Positions 24,142 through 33,538 of a stretch of DNA of 64,000 nucleotides are shown piece after piece. The notes under the pieces were generated by a model. The model had not been told where the DNA came from. It saw only the letters and a program-made list of their open reading frames with translations, and ran no database searches. The translations under genes were made by a program, and so were the position numbers. How positions within the stretch are numbered: position 1 is the first letter of the stretch; every line of letters begins with the position of its first letter. This stretch comes from JACKCD01 sp041390905 (GTDB lineage: Bacteria > Chloroflexota > Anaerolineae > Promineifilales > Promineifilaceae): NCBI GenBank assembly GCA_041390905.1, contig JAWKPA010000012.1:992001-1056000 (forward strand), read 5' to 3'.

Positions 24142-24948
24142 TTACCTGCTGGCCTCCGCCAGAACGGCCAGCATCTGCTCATGGATATGCCCATTGCTGG
24201 CGACAAGCGGCAGTTCGGCGGCGAGGGCATAGGGAGTGCCATTGGTTTGGGTGATGCGGCCGCCCGCTTCCTGCACCAGCAGCGCCCCGGCGGCGTAGTC
24301 CCAACTGCTGAGGCGCAGCTCCCAGAAGCCGTCGAGCCGGCCGGCGGCGACGTAGGCGAGTTCGAGGGCGGCGGAGCCGAGGCGGCGGATGCCCTGGGCG
24401 GCGTGGAGAAAAACGGCCGTTTGGGGCAAATTGGTGATGCCGGTGAGACGGCGGTTGTGGGGGTAGCCGGTGCAGAGGAGGCTGGCCTGGAGGTCGGTGG
24501 TGGGGCTGGGGATTAACGGCCGTTTTTCCCCCCCAGCCTGCACCACAAACGCCCCTTCTCCGGCCAGGGCGTAAAAACATTCGTCGAGCATGGGGCTGTA
24601 GACCACGCCGAGCAAGGAACGGCCGTTGTGAGCCAGTGCCAGCGACACCGAAAAAAACGGCAGCCCGTGGGCATAATTCATCGTCCCGTCCAGCGGATCC
24701 ACATACCAGACAAACGGGCTGTTGCCGTTGGTTGCCCCCGTTTCTTCCCCCACAAAACCGTGATCAGGCAGCGCCGCCGCCAGCCGCGTTTTAATCAACT
24801 GCTCTGACGCTTCATCATACTGCGTCACCCAGTCAATGGCCGTGCTTTTCGTTTTAATCTGTTTTGGCCGCGCCAGCCCATCGCGCAGCAGCGCCCCCGC
24901 TTCACGGGCAATGGTTTGGGCAAGGTGGCAGGTTTGGTGTAAATCCAT
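24142..24948 (-). CDS. Inositol monophosphatase family phosphatase
   Basis: 268 residues. Metal-binding motifs of the lithium-sensitive phosphatase family are complete: GEE near residues 67-69, WYVDPLDGTMNYAHG with Asp84 and Asp87, and SWDYAAGALLVQEAGGRIT near the C terminus. Members hydrolyse inositol phosphate, fructose 1,6-bisphosphate or 3'-phosphoadenosine phosphates; the sequence alone does not decide. The gene is bracketed by two copies of the GGAGATTGG repeat, the left one ending at its stop codon. Three iterated palindromes are in the 3' half. Confidence 0.9.
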   Translation of the reverse strand: MDLHQTCHLAQTIAREAGALLRDGLARPKQIKTKSTAIDWVTQYDEASEQLIKTRLAAALPDHGFVGEETGATNGNSPFVWYVDPLDGTMNYAHGLPFFSVSLALAHNGRSLLGVVYSPMLDECFYALAGEGAFVVQAGGEKRPLIPSPTTDLQASLLCTGYPHNRRLTGITNLPQTAVFLHAAQGIRRLGSAALELAYVAAGRLDGFWELRLSSWDYAAGALLVQEAGGRITQTNGTPYALAAELPLVASNGHIHEQMLAVLAEASR

Positions 24949-24957
24949 GTCGGTTGT

Positions 24958-25023
24958 TGGAGATTGGAGATTGGAGATTGATGAAGGTTTGCAATCTCCA
25001 ATCTCTAATCTCTAATCTCCAAA
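24958..25023. repeat. GGAGATTGG inverted repeat, copy 4
   Basis: TGGAGATTGGAGATTGGAGA, loop TGATGAAGGTTTGC, then AATCTCCAATCTCTAATCTC. Between the phosphatase start and the MscS gene stop. Confidence 0.9.
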
Positions 25024-25034
25024 TCGCCCAATCC

Positions 25035-26276
25035 CTACTCCCCCCTCACATCCGCCCCGGCCGGGCTTTGGTAAACGCGCAGGCCAAATTCGGGGATGGT
25101 GGCGAAGAGGTGGTCGAAGATGTCGGATTGGATGTTTTCAAATTTTTCCCAGTTGAGTTCGTTGCAAAAGGCGTAGATTTCCAGCGGCAGCCCATTGGGG
25201 TCGGGAGGAAGCTGGCGCACGATGAGGGTGCGGTGCTGGTCAATGCGGGGATGGTTGCGCAGGTAGGCGACGACGTAGGCGCGGAAGGTGCCGAGGTTGG
25301 TGAGCCGACGGCCGTTTACCTTGCTCAACGTATCGTCAAACCCGTGTTCGTGATTGTAGCTGGCAACCTCCTCCCGCTTTTGGGCAATGTAGTCGCTGAG
25401 GTGCTGAATGGCGGCAAATTTATCCAGCATGGGCGCGTCGCACCAGGTGACGGTGTTCATGTCGAGATTGATGGCGCGTTGGATGCGGCGCACCCCCACT
25501 TCGTCCCGCTCGCGCCAGTTTTTGAATGATTCGCTGATGAGGGCGTAGGTAGGAATGGTGGTGATGGATTGGTCGGCATTGCGAACTTTGATGGTAGTGA
25601 GGGCAATATCAAGAACCTCGCCAGCCGCATCAAATTTGGGCATTTCGATGTAGTCGCCGAGGGCGACCATTTTGTTGGCGGTGAGCTGGATACCGGCGGC
25701 AAAACCGAGGATGGGGTCGCGGAAGATGAGGAGCAGAACGGCCGTAAATGCCCCCAACCCACTGAGCAGCACCGCCGCCGACTGGTTGAAAATGATGGAG
25801 AGGAGGATGAGGGCGGCGACAAAGACCGTCACCAGCTTTAGCACCTGGATGGTGCTGCGCAGGGGCATTTGGCGCGACCGTTCAAAGGTGGTGTAGATGA
25901 CCATAAAGCCATCGAGCAGCGCCAGCACCAGCCCGGCACCAACGAGGGTGGTGTAGAGATGGACGATGGTATCAACAAGGTCGGTGAGCCAGAGGTAGCC
26001 TTCGGTGACAAACGGGTTCATGAGGTAGACGGCGGCGGCGGGGGCGAGGTAGGAGAGGCGGATGAAGATGTCGCTGCGGAGGAGGATGTCGTCCCATTCG
26101 GTGTGGGTGTGTTTGGCGCTGTAGGCCAGCACGCGCACAATAACGCGGCGGCTGAGCCAGTAGGCGAGGATGCTGAGGAGGATGGTGAGGACAACGCCGC
26201 TGAGTCGGGAGAGGAGAACGGCCGTTAAATCTGATGCGCCGAGGGCAAGATACCAGCGATAAAATTGTTCAAACAT
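25035..26276 (-). CDS. Mechanosensitive channel, MscS family (YbdG-like)
   Basis: 413 residues from the ATG at 26276; a TTG 18 codons upstream lies in a repeat and is less likely. Four or five membrane helices precede the pore-lining helix, seen as VLLSGLGAFTAVLLLIFRDP, followed by ILGFAAGIQLTANKMVALGD and YIEMPKFDAAGEVLDIALTT, the MscS beta domain. A longer C-terminal cytoplasmic part (DMNTVTWCDAPMLDK onward) resembles the YbdG group. It opens under membrane tension to release solutes during osmotic downshock. Confidence 0.92.
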   Translation of the reverse strand: MFEQFYRWYLALGASDLTAVLLSRLSGVVLTILLSILAYWLSRRVIVRVLAYSAKHTHTEWDDILLRSDIFIRLSYLAPAAAVYLMNPFVTEGYLWLTDLVDTIVHLYTTLVGAGLVLALLDGFMVIYTTFERSRQMPLRSTIQVLKLVTVFVAALILLSIIFNQSAAVLLSGLGAFTAVLLLIFRDPILGFAAGIQLTANKMVALGDYIEMPKFDAAGEVLDIALTTIKVRNADQSITTIPTYALISESFKNWRERDEVGVRRIQRAINLDMNTVTWCDAPMLDKFAAIQHLSDYIAQKREEVASYNHEHGFDDTLSKVNGRRLTNLGTFRAYVVAYLRNHPRIDQHRTLIVRQLPPDPNGLPLEIYAFCNELNWEKFENIQSDIFDHLFATIPEFGLRVYQSPAGADVRGE

Positions 26277-26329
26277 TCCCCGATTATGCCGCGAGACGGT
26301 TTCTGTGCCAAAATTAGACGCAAAGAACA

Positions 26330-26402
26330 ATAGGACGCAGATTTACCTGATGCTCCTGATAAAGGGTGATCAATCAGGTAAATCAGGTAAATCTGCGTCC
26401 CA
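26330..26402. repeat. GGACGCAGATTT inverted repeat, copy 2
   Basis: TAGGACGCAGATTTACCTGA facing ATCAGGTAAATCTGCGTCC; lies in the divergent gap between the MscS gene and the metalloprotease gene. Confidence 0.88.
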
Positions 26403-26425
26403 TTTTCATGCTAAAGGAACGAATA

Positions 26426-28453
26426 ATGAGACGAATGGTGATTTTGTTATTGGTGCTGGCAGGTTGTCGGCAGGGGGTGGTGGTGCCATCGGTGGGGCCG
26501 ACGGCAACGGTGAGTGGGGTAGTGGCGGTGGAAACGGCCGTTTCTTCCCCGCCCACTGCCACCCCGCTGCCCCCCCAGCCGACGGCCACAAGCGAAGTTG
26601 AGGTTGTGGTGACGGAAACGGCCGTTTCCCCTGCCCAGGACACCTTCAACCAGCTTTGGCTTACCGAACCACCCGAACGGGACGACGTGGCACTGGCAAT
26701 GGCGTATCGCGGGCTGGCTGAACGGCCGCCCGAAACCGCGCCGCTTGTGACCACGCCGCTCACCGAAGGCATCCACCAATCGTTTAACATTCCCAATATA
26801 GACACCAACACCGTGGCCGTCATTGATGCCCAACTGCGCTGGGTCAGCGACCACGCCTACTTTTGGTTTGACACCGGCCCCGGCAGCACCCCCCTCAGCC
26901 AATCAGCCCTGCGCGAGGCCGGGGAGTCGTTTGACGCGATGTATGAGCAGGTGGTGGGCTACTTTGGCAGCGAAGCCAACCCCGGTTTGGACGGCGACCC
27001 CCGTGTCCACGTAGTCAGCGCCGCGCCGGGGGTGCTGTGTGATCTGGAGCCAACGGCCACCGGCGGCTGTCGTCTGGGTGGGCTGGTCAACGCCACCGAC
27101 CTGCTGCCAACGGCCGTTGATCCCCGCTCCAACGGCCGCGAAATGTTTGTCATGAACAGCAGCCTCTTTGGCAGCAGTACCTTTCGCAGCGTCCTGGCGC
27201 ACGAATTTCGCCACATGATCGAAGACAACCACGACGCGGGCGACGATGATTGGGCGGTGGAGGGGTCGGCTTCGCTGGCGCAGGTGCTGGTGGGGCTGCC
27301 GGAAAGCACCATTAGCCGCGCCAACGACTTTTTACGTAACCCTGACCAGCAGCTAAACAGTTGGCCCGATGAGGGGACGGGGCCGTATTACGGGCAGGGG
27401 TATCTGTTTAACCAATATCTGTTTAACCGGCTGGGGGCGGCGGCGTACCGGGAATGGGCGACTAGTCCGGCCAATGGCTTTTTGGCGCTGGACCAAGTGT
27501 TGGCGGCGAACGGGCTGGATGTGCAGGCGTTGGGGATTTGGCGCGACTGGCTGGTGTCGCTGGTGGCCCACACCGACCCCAACGCGCCGCCCCGCTTTGA
27601 TTATGGGGAATTGGGGGTGGAAACGGCCGTTTCTACCCCCATTCTCACCCTACCCCACGCCACCGAATCCACCGTCCACCAATTTGCCGCCGACTATTAC
27701 GAGCTGCCACTCAGCGGCGGCTACATGGTGGAGTTCACGGGCGAGGCCACGGTGTCGCTGCTGGGGGCAGAGCCATTTGCCGGGGAGCGGATGTGGCTGT
27801 CGCAGCGGGCCAACTACAGCAATCCCCGCCTGACGCGGCGGCTCGATTTGCGCGGACTGTCCTCGGCCACGCTGTCCTATGCGGTCTATGTGGATCTGGA
27901 GGAGGGGTATGATTTTGGCTATGTGGCGGTGTCGGGGGATAACGGCCGTTCGTGGCAGAGCCTCGTTGCCGACCACATGCAAGGATTAGACCCGGCCGAC
28001 GACCCGGCCGATGCCGCCCTGACTGACCGTTTTTATACCGGCCGGCAGCGCAGTTGGACGCAGGAAGTGGTGGATTTGACCCCGTTTGCCGGGCAGGAAA
28101 TTTTGCTCCGCTTTGAGGTTGTCACCGACCCCATCAAAACGTTTGGCGGGCTGGCACTGGACAACATTGCCATCAGCGAAACGGGCTTTTTGGATGACGC
28201 GGAGATATTGGCCGAGGGGTGGGAGGCGGAAGGGTTTGTGCGGGCGGCGGGGCGGCTGACGCAGCCGTGGCAGGTGCAGGTGGTGCTGTTTACGGCCGAT
28301 GGGGTGAGCGTGCTGCCGGTGTTGGCGGTGGGGGGAGAAACGGCCGTTTTTACCATTCCCGCCGCCACCTACACCCGCCCCCCCGTCCTCATCATCGCCG
28401 CCTCCGCCCCGCAAACGCTGGAGCTTGCCAGCTATCGCCTGCTGGTGCGTTGA
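26426..28453 (+). CDS. Lipoprotein zinc metalloprotease (immune-inhibitor-A/M6-like)
   Basis: 675 residues from the ATG at 26426, chosen because AAAGGA precedes it by 7 nt and it starts a lipoprotein signal: MRRMVILLLVLAGC, Cys14. A Pro/Thr linker with two ETAVS blocks from iterated palindromes leads to the protease domain, where LAHEFRHMIEDNHD holds the HExxH zinc site (His259-His263) and DDDWAVEGSAS the likely third ligand. The C terminus has a jelly-roll domain (YGYVAVSGDNGRSW-like and GGLALDNIAIS) as in M6 proteases. It is expected on the outer face of the membrane, degrading external proteins. Confidence 0.83.
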   Translation: MRRMVILLLVLAGCRQGVVVPSVGPTATVSGVVAVETAVSSPPTATPLPPQPTATSEVEVVVTETAVSPAQDTFNQLWLTEPPERDDVALAMAYRGLAERPPETAPLVTTPLTEGIHQSFNIPNIDTNTVAVIDAQLRWVSDHAYFWFDTGPGSTPLSQSALREAGESFDAMYEQVVGYFGSEANPGLDGDPRVHVVSAAPGVLCDLEPTATGGCRLGGLVNATDLLPTAVDPRSNGREMFVMNSSLFGSSTFRSVLAHEFRHMIEDNHDAGDDDWAVEGSASLAQVLVGLPESTISRANDFLRNPDQQLNSWPDEGTGPYYGQGYLFNQYLFNRLGAAAYREWATSPANGFLALDQVLAANGLDVQALGIWRDWLVSLVAHTDPNAPPRFDYGELGVETAVSTPILTLPHATESTVHQFAADYYELPLSGGYMVEFTGEATVSLLGAEPFAGERMWLSQRANYSNPRLTRRLDLRGLSSATLSYAVYVDLEEGYDFGYVAVSGDNGRSWQSLVADHMQGLDPADDPADAALTDRFYTGRQRSWTQEVVDLTPFAGQEILLRFEVVTDPIKTFGGLALDNIAISETGFLDDAEILAEGWEAEGFVRAAGRLTQPWQVQVVLFTADGVSVLPVLAVGGETAVFTIPAATYTRPPVLIIAASAPQTLELASYRLLVR

Positions 28454-28468
28454 TGGTCTGACCAAAAA

Positions 28469-28528
28469 GAGATTAGGGATTGGAGATTGGAGATTAATGA
28501 AGGTTCATAATCTCTAATCTCCAATCTC
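28469..28528. repeat. GGAGATTGG inverted repeat, copy 5
   Basis: AGAGATTAGGGATTGGAGAT and TGGAGATT, loop AATGAAGGTTCAT, then AATCTCTAATCTCCAATCTC, between two convergent gene ends. Confidence 0.9.
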
Positions 28529-28529
28529 G

Positions 28530-29504
28530 CTATGGCATTCGCGCCCCGCGTGCTGCAATGAGCAAGCTGTACCATTCCTGCCGCGTCAGGATGATGTTGT
28601 CGGCCTGGCAGCTTGCCACAATGCGCTCCGGCCGCAGCGTGCCGATGATGGGCTGGATGCCGGCCGGGTGGCGCAGCAGCCAGGCAAACCCAATCGCTTC
28701 GGGGCTGGTGGCGTATTTTTCCGCCAGTTCGGCAATCAGCCGCGCCGTTTCCTTCACGTTTTCGGGGGCATCGTCGGCCGGGTTGAACAGTTGCCCCCCG
28801 GCAATGGGCGACCACGCCTGAACGGTGATGTCGTGGACGCGGCAGTAATCGAGCAGCCCATCGGCGGCGGCAAAGCTGGCTTCATTCTGGTTGACCATCA
28901 CACCATCGCTGATGAGGTGGCTGTGCAGCAGGTTTAGCTCTAGCTGGTTGACGATGATGGGGTGGTTGGTGTGTTTCCGCAGCAGTTCAATTTGCATGGC
29001 GCTATGGTTGCTCACGCCAAAGTAGCGCACTTTGCCGCTGCTGTGCAGGTGGTCAAAGGCGCGGGCCACCTCTTCGGGTTCAATGAGGGGGTCGGGGCGG
29101 TGGAGGGCCAGCACGTCTACGTAGTCGGTGTGGAGCCGCTGGAGGGTGGTTTCGACGGAGCCGACGAGGTGGTCGTAGCTGAAGTCGTAGCGGCCGGGGC
29201 CGCCGCGCACGGGGTCAATGCCGACGATGATGCCGGCTTTGGCCTGCAAATAGAGCTTGTCGCGCAGACCAGGGTTGTTTTTGAGGGCTTCGCCAACGAC
29301 AGCATCGGATTTGCCGAGGGTGTAGATGTCGGCGAGGTCTATGAAGTTGATCCCTTGATCAACGGCCGTTAATAACAACCTCTCCGCCCGTTCTTTCAAT
29401 TCGGCCGTTAGCGGGTCCTGGTTCCACGAGCCGCCCATGTGCCAGGTGCCATAGGCCAGCCGGGAGATGTGTAAATCGGTATTGGGGATGTGATAGGTTT
29501 TCAA
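28530..29504 (-). CDS. Aldo/keto reductase
   Basis: 324 residues, starting with TTG at 29504 behind GGAG at a 6-nt spacing. The (beta/alpha)8 family motifs are clear: NFIDLADIYTLGKSD with Asp56 and Tyr61, LYLQAKAGI with Lys89, and LALHRPDP with the active-site His. RYFGVSNHSAMQIELL and RHPAGIQPIIGTLRPERI (NADPH phosphate-binding region) follow. It reduces carbonyl compounds with NADPH, most like the YdhF group. A decayed member of the same superfamily is at 58697-58981. Confidence 0.93.
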   Translation of the reverse strand: MKTYHIPNTDLHISRLAYGTWHMGGSWNQDPLTAELKERAERLLLTAVDQGINFIDLADIYTLGKSDAVVGEALKNNPGLRDKLYLQAKAGIIVGIDPVRGGPGRYDFSYDHLVGSVETTLQRLHTDYVDVLALHRPDPLIEPEEVARAFDHLHSSGKVRYFGVSNHSAMQIELLRKHTNHPIIVNQLELNLLHSHLISDGVMVNQNEASFAAADGLLDYCRVHDITVQAWSPIAGGQLFNPADDAPENVKETARLIAELAEKYATSPEAIGFAWLLRHPAGIQPIIGTLRPERIVASCQADNIILTRQEWYSLLIAARGARMP

Positions 29505-29520
29505 CTGCTACTCCAATAGG

Positions 29521-29590
29521 AATAGGACGCAGATTTTCCTGATTTCGCTGATTTACCTGATCAGGAAAATCAGGAAAATCTGCGTCCCAT
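29521..29590. repeat. GGACGCAGATTT inverted repeat, copy 3
   Basis: AATAGGACGCAGATTTTCCT facing AGGAAAATCTGCGTCCCATT, with CCTGATTT/ATCAGG units between. A half copy is at 30970-31003, at the end of the downstream GNAT gene. Confidence 0.9.
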
Positions 29591-29603
29591 TTTAATTCTT
29601 CGC

Positions 29604-30776
29604 CTAATTGTTAATGATGGGAATCCATTCGCCCTCATTGCCGTTGTACAGAAGATAGCGCATCGTTTGGCCGTCGGGCAGGGTGATGATAACGTGGTTG
29701 GCGATGATTTGCCAGCGAGCGGTGTAGGTTTGGGCGGGGTCTATGCCCCAGCCGAGTTGGTCGCGGAGGGCGGGGTAAAGCTGCCAGAGGTCGGCAAAAC
29801 GGCCGTTTGGCGGATACAGCCCGGCAGGCGGCTGGCCGGGGTCGGGCTGGTTGCCTTGCCAGATGTGGTTGTAGGCGTTGGAAACGTGGTCGGGCAGGAG
29901 GACGAGGGTGTTGTAGCCATTGATGCTGTTGTGGTAGAGGAGGAGGCCATGTTCGAAGGGTTGGAAAACGGCCGTTTCTTCCGTTTGAATTGCCTGCCGG
30001 GGGCAAATGCCCGCCGGAAGGGTGGGATCGCCCGTCAGCCGTTCAAAGGCACAGGTGGCAGTGGCGGGGACGCTGTAGCTAAACGACTGCCCGGCAATGG
30101 TGCCTTGCAGCGTAAAAAGACCGCTGCCGGGGATGACGTCTACCGTCGTTTGCAGCGTGCCGCTGGCGGTGGTGACGGGAATAGGGTTGTTGGTGGGCAG
30201 GTCGTTAAACAGCCAGTTGATTTCCGCCCAATCGCTGCCGGGCTGGAACCCGGCCATATTCCAGCTAAAGGTGACGAGGCCAGACTGGGTGAGATTAGTG
30301 GGACTGACGGTGAGGGTGTCGGGCAAGGGAGGCGGGGTGGGGGTTTGCGTGGGGGTTGGTTTGGGCAGTTGCGGCAGGACGATGATTTGGCCGACGGCCA
30401 GCAGGCGCGGGTCGGCGATGCAGTTGGCGGCCTGGAGTTCGGCGACGGTGCTGCCAACGTGGCGGGCGAGATTGTAGAGGGTGTCGCCGGGCTGAATGAC
30501 GTAGGTGGGCCAGTCGGTGCGGGGAACGCAGTCGGGGCTGGGGGTGGGGGTGGATGGCAGGGGTGGGGTGGGTGCGTCGGGGGTAACGGCCGTTAATTCT
30601 GCCTCCGGGGTTGGCGACGGTGGTGTGGTGGGTGCGTCAACGGTTGGTGGGGTGTCAACGGGCAGGGTGGGCAGGATAAGGGGGGTGGTGGGTTGTTCGG
30701 AAACGGCCGTTTCGGCGGCACTGGTTGGTGTGCAGGCGCAAACAAGCAAAACAAATAGCAAAAGATAGTTTTTCAT
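29604..30776 (-). CDS. LysM-domain lipoprotein
   Basis: 390 residues. The signal peptide MKNYLLLFVLLVCAC ends at a lipobox with Cys15. A Pro/Thr-rich linker (about 20-85) with one ETAVS block is followed by a LysM domain (TYVIQPGDTLYNLARHVGST to AVGQIIVLP, about 90-135), which binds peptidoglycan or other GlcNAc polymers. The remaining 250 residues include a beta-sandwich-like part (VTFSWNMAGFQPGSDW) and a C-terminal domain rich in Trp and Tyr (LLLYHNSINGYNTLVLLP, QLGWGIDPAQTYTARWQ). It is probably a surface-anchored cell-wall binding protein. Confidence 0.88.
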   Translation of the reverse strand: MKNYLLLFVLLVCACTPTSAAETAVSEQPTTPLILPTLPVDTPPTVDAPTTPPSPTPEAELTAVTPDAPTPPLPSTPTPSPDCVPRTDWPTYVIQPGDTLYNLARHVGSTVAELQAANCIADPRLLAVGQIIVLPQLPKPTPTQTPTPPPLPDTLTVSPTNLTQSGLVTFSWNMAGFQPGSDWAEINWLFNDLPTNNPIPVTTASGTLQTTVDVIPGSGLFTLQGTIAGQSFSYSVPATATCAFERLTGDPTLPAGICPRQAIQTEETAVFQPFEHGLLLYHNSINGYNTLVLLPDHVSNAYNHIWQGNQPDPGQPPAGLYPPNGRFADLWQLYPALRDQLGWGIDPAQTYTARWQIIANHVIITLPDGQTMRYLLYNGNEGEWIPIINN

Positions 30777-30999
30777 CGTACTTTCTCCCGGTTCAGTAAC
30801 GAGTATTCGGTAAACAGGTATCGGTGGTGTGGTGGGTTACAGGTTAGTGAATCCTGGGAGGCATTATGGGGGAAAAACGGCCGTTTTGCTTCACGCCCAC
30901 ACAACGACTTGCCACCTTTTGGTCGTCGTTATAAGGTGAAATTCGTGGGCGTATGCAATACGCCCCTACAAAATCAGGAACATCAGGAAAATCTGCGTC

Positions 31000-31488
31000 C
31001 TATTCTTTCTCTTTCCGCTTAATCATCCGAATGGTGAGGTTGCGGAAGCCCTGGCGTTCCCAAAAGGCACGAGATAGTTCATTGGTAATGGCAACGTTTA
31101 GCTCGATGTGGTCTACGTTTTGCTGCTGGAACCATTGCTCAACCACACCATACAACGCCTGTGCCACCCCCTGGCGGCGGTGGGCGGCGGTGACGGCCAT
31201 GTCTTCGACAAAGCCATAGTGATGCCCCCCGTATTCGGCCGGCCAGCGGTTTTCGCTGGTCGCCACGCAAAACCCCGCCAACTCCCCCTTCTCCCCTTCC
31301 GCCACCACCACCAGCCATTCCTCGCTCCCCAGCGCCTTTTCCACAAACTGCTGATAATGATGGGTCAATGAGGGGTAATCTTGCTGAAAAAAGGGGTCGC
31401 GCTCGGCGTGGAAGCTAATAAACTCCACCCACAGGGGCAAAATGGCGGCAATGTCGTTGGTGGTAGCGCGGCGAATGGAGGGAGGCAT
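31000..31488 (-). CDS. GNAT family N-acetyltransferase
   Basis: 162 residues from the ATG at 31488 (MPPSIRRATTNDIAAIL). The frame runs 35 codons further upstream but only by crossing a GGAGATTGG repeat. The acetyl-CoA site is GFVEDMAVTAAHRRQGVAQA (R/Q-x-x-G-x-A), followed by DHIELNVAITNELSRAFWER and QGFRNLTIRM, the classic GNAT end. It acetylates an unknown amine. Its last codons (KRKEKE) touch a half copy of the GGACGCAGATTT repeat. An iterated palindrome lies upstream of the LysM gene near 30876 in the intervening gap, which otherwise holds nothing I can support. Confidence 0.88.
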   Translation of the reverse strand: MPPSIRRATTNDIAAILPLWVEFISFHAERDPFFQQDYPSLTHHYQQFVEKALGSEEWLVVVAEGEKGELAGFCVATSENRWPAEYGGHHYGFVEDMAVTAAHRRQGVAQALYGVVEQWFQQQNVDHIELNVAITNELSRAFWERQGFRNLTIRMIKRKEKE

Positions 31489-31497
31489 AGGGAAACG

Positions 31498-31558
31498 AGA
31501 TTGGGAGATTGGAGATTGGAGATTGCGAACCTTCACCAATCTCCAATCTCCAATCTCT
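31498..31558. repeat. GGAGATTGG inverted repeat, copy 6
   Basis: AGATTGGGAGATTGGAGATT, loop GCGAACCTTCACC, then AATCTCCAATCTCCAATCTC, between glnS and the GNAT gene. Confidence 0.9.
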
Positions 31559-31568
31559 ACTCTCCACT

Positions 31569-33254
31569 TTACCCGTTTTGCACCTTCGCCCACGTGTCGC
31601 GCAGGGCGACGGTGCGGTTGAAGACGGGTTTTTCGGGGGTGTGGTCTTCGCTGTCGGCAATAAAGTAGCCCTGGCGCATAAACTGGAAGCGGCTGCCCGG
31701 TTTGGCTTCTGCCAGGCTTGGCTCCACTTTGACCGTTTGCACGGTGAGCGAGTCGGGGTTGATGTAGTCGAGGAAGGTTTTGCCTTCTTCGGGGCTATCG
31801 GGGTTTGGCACGGTAAACAGCCGGTCGTAGAGGCGAATTTCGGCATCTACGGCATGGGCGGCGGAAACCCAGTGGATGGTGCCTTTGACTTTACGGCCGT
31901 CGGGCGTTACCCCGCCGCGAGATTCGGGGTCGTAGGTGCAGCGCAGTTCGACAACATTGCCTGCTTCGTCCTTTACCACATCGGCACAGGTGATGTAATA
32001 GGCTTTGAACAGCCGCACCTCGCGCCCTGGGGCCAGCCGAAAAAATTTGCTGGGGGCATCTTCCAGAAAGTCGTCGCGCTCAATGTAGATTTCGCGGGAG
32101 AAGGGGACAATGCGGGTTTCGGGGTTGTCTTTGTCCTGCGGGTTGTTGATCACTTCCAGCTCTTCGACCATGCCTTCGGGGTAATTTTCAATGACGATTT
32201 TGATGGGGTCAAGCACCGCCATGGCGCGGGGCGCGGCGTTGTTGAGGTCGTCGCGGATGGCGGCTTCGAGCATGGCGATGTCTACGGTGCTGTTGGCGGT
32301 GGCAATGCCGATGCGGTCGCAGAAGTCGCGGATGGAGGCGGGGGTGTAGCCGCGCCGCCGCAGCCCGGAGAGGGTGGGCATACGCGGGTCGTCCCAGCCG
32401 CTGACGTGGCCTTCGTTGACAAGCTGGATGAGCTTGCGCTTGCTGAGGACGGTGTAGGTAAGCACCAGCCGGGCAAATTCGATCTGCTGCGGGTGGTAGA
32501 TGCCAAGCTCATCGAGGAACCAGTCGTAGAGGGGGCGATGGTTGACGTATTCGAGGGAGCAGAGGGAGTGGGTGATGCCTTCGATGGAATCTGATTGGCC
32601 GTGCGCCCAGTCGTACATGGGGTAGATGCACCATTTGTTGCCGGTGCGGTGGTGGTCTTCGTGCTTGATGCGGTACATGACGGGGTCGCGCATGTTGATG
32701 ATGGGGGAAGCCATGTCAATTTTGGCGCGAAGCACTTTTTCTCCGTCCTGAAATTCGCCGTTGCGCATCCGGGCAAAGAGGTCGAGATTTTCGGCGACGG
32801 AGCGGTCGCGGTAGGGGCTGTTGCGCCCTGGCTCGGTGAGCGTGCCGCGATAGTCGCGGATTTCGTCTACGCTAAGGTCGTCTACATACGCTTTGCCCTT
32901 TTGGATGAGTTGCACAGCCCAGTCGTAGAGCTGCTCGAAGTAGTCGGAGGCGTGGTAGAGCCGGTCTTCCCAATCGAAGCCGAGCCAGCGGATGTCGTTG
33001 AGGATGCCGTCAACGTATTCGGTTTTTTCCTTGGTGGGGTTGGTGTCGTCGAAGCGGATGTTGCAAAGGCCACCGTAGTCGGCTGCAACGCCGAAGTCTA
33101 CGCAGATGGCTTTGGCGTGGCCGATGTGGAGGTGGCCGTTGGGTTCGGGGGGGAAGCGGGTGTGGACGCGGTTGTTAAAACGGCCGTTTTGCAAATCTTC
33201 TACAACCCGCGTGCGAATAAAGTCGAGTCCAATGGTAGATTCGTCGGTTGTCAT
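31569..33254 (-). CDS. glnS: Glutaminyl-tRNA synthetase
   Basis: 561 residues, full length. The class I signature is RFPPEPNGHLHIGHAKA (HIGH), the glutamine/ATP pocket has IRFDDTNPTKEK and YVDDLSVDEIRDYRGTL, and the KMSKS-equivalent loop reads VLSKRKLIQLV. The anticodon-binding beta-barrels follow. It charges tRNA-Gln directly, which in bacteria usually points to vertical or acquired GlnRS instead of only the Glu-tRNA amidotransferase route. It has a single exact iterated palindrome (33178, encoding NGRF), at its extreme 5' end, the rest of the gene being free of it. Confidence 0.97.
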   Translation of the reverse strand: MTTDESTIGLDFIRTRVVEDLQNGRFNNRVHTRFPPEPNGHLHIGHAKAICVDFGVAADYGGLCNIRFDDTNPTKEKTEYVDGILNDIRWLGFDWEDRLYHASDYFEQLYDWAVQLIQKGKAYVDDLSVDEIRDYRGTLTEPGRNSPYRDRSVAENLDLFARMRNGEFQDGEKVLRAKIDMASPIINMRDPVMYRIKHEDHHRTGNKWCIYPMYDWAHGQSDSIEGITHSLCSLEYVNHRPLYDWFLDELGIYHPQQIEFARLVLTYTVLSKRKLIQLVNEGHVSGWDDPRMPTLSGLRRRGYTPASIRDFCDRIGIATANSTVDIAMLEAAIRDDLNNAAPRAMAVLDPIKIVIENYPEGMVEELEVINNPQDKDNPETRIVPFSREIYIERDDFLEDAPSKFFRLAPGREVRLFKAYYITCADVVKDEAGNVVELRCTYDPESRGGVTPDGRKVKGTIHWVSAAHAVDAEIRLYDRLFTVPNPDSPEEGKTFLDYINPDSLTVQTVKVEPSLAEAKPGSRFQFMRQGYFIADSEDHTPEKPVFNRTVALRDTWAKVQNG

Positions 33255-33538
33255 GATGATACCTTCTCCAATACAATCGAATTTTCTGGCAAGGGAGCGT
33301 TTTTTTTGACAGGATTTACAGGATTATTATTTTGTTATCGTGTTGATTTTTCGGATTGACTGACCCATTTGATTGAACCGCAGAGGGCGCAGAGGGCAAA
33401 AGAAAAAACTTTGCGCTCTTTGCGGTGAATTCCTGAATGTGTTAGTCAAACAGGTTAATCCTGTTAATCCTGTTAATCCTGTCAAAAGATTTATCTTCCT
33501 AATTGCTTGCTTTCTTAATTGTAATGCAAAAGTGGTGA
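33255..33538. repeat. Divergent intergenic region made of short repeats
   Basis: Between glnS and trmN6. TTGACAGGATTTACAGGATT near 33306 faces TTAATCCTGTTAATCCTGTC at about 33458-33484. Inside lies a second inverted repeat, CCGCAGAGGGCGCAGAG (about 33378) facing CTTTGCGCTCTTTGCGG (about 33410). No gene is visible. Promoters for both genes must lie here, but I cannot assign them. Confidence 0.6.

Noticed and set aside
33255..33538. T-box or other riboswitch upstream of glnS
   Set aside because: The hairpins there are dispersed repeats with identical cousins elsewhere type-wise, and no T-box specifier or antiterminator sequence is visible.
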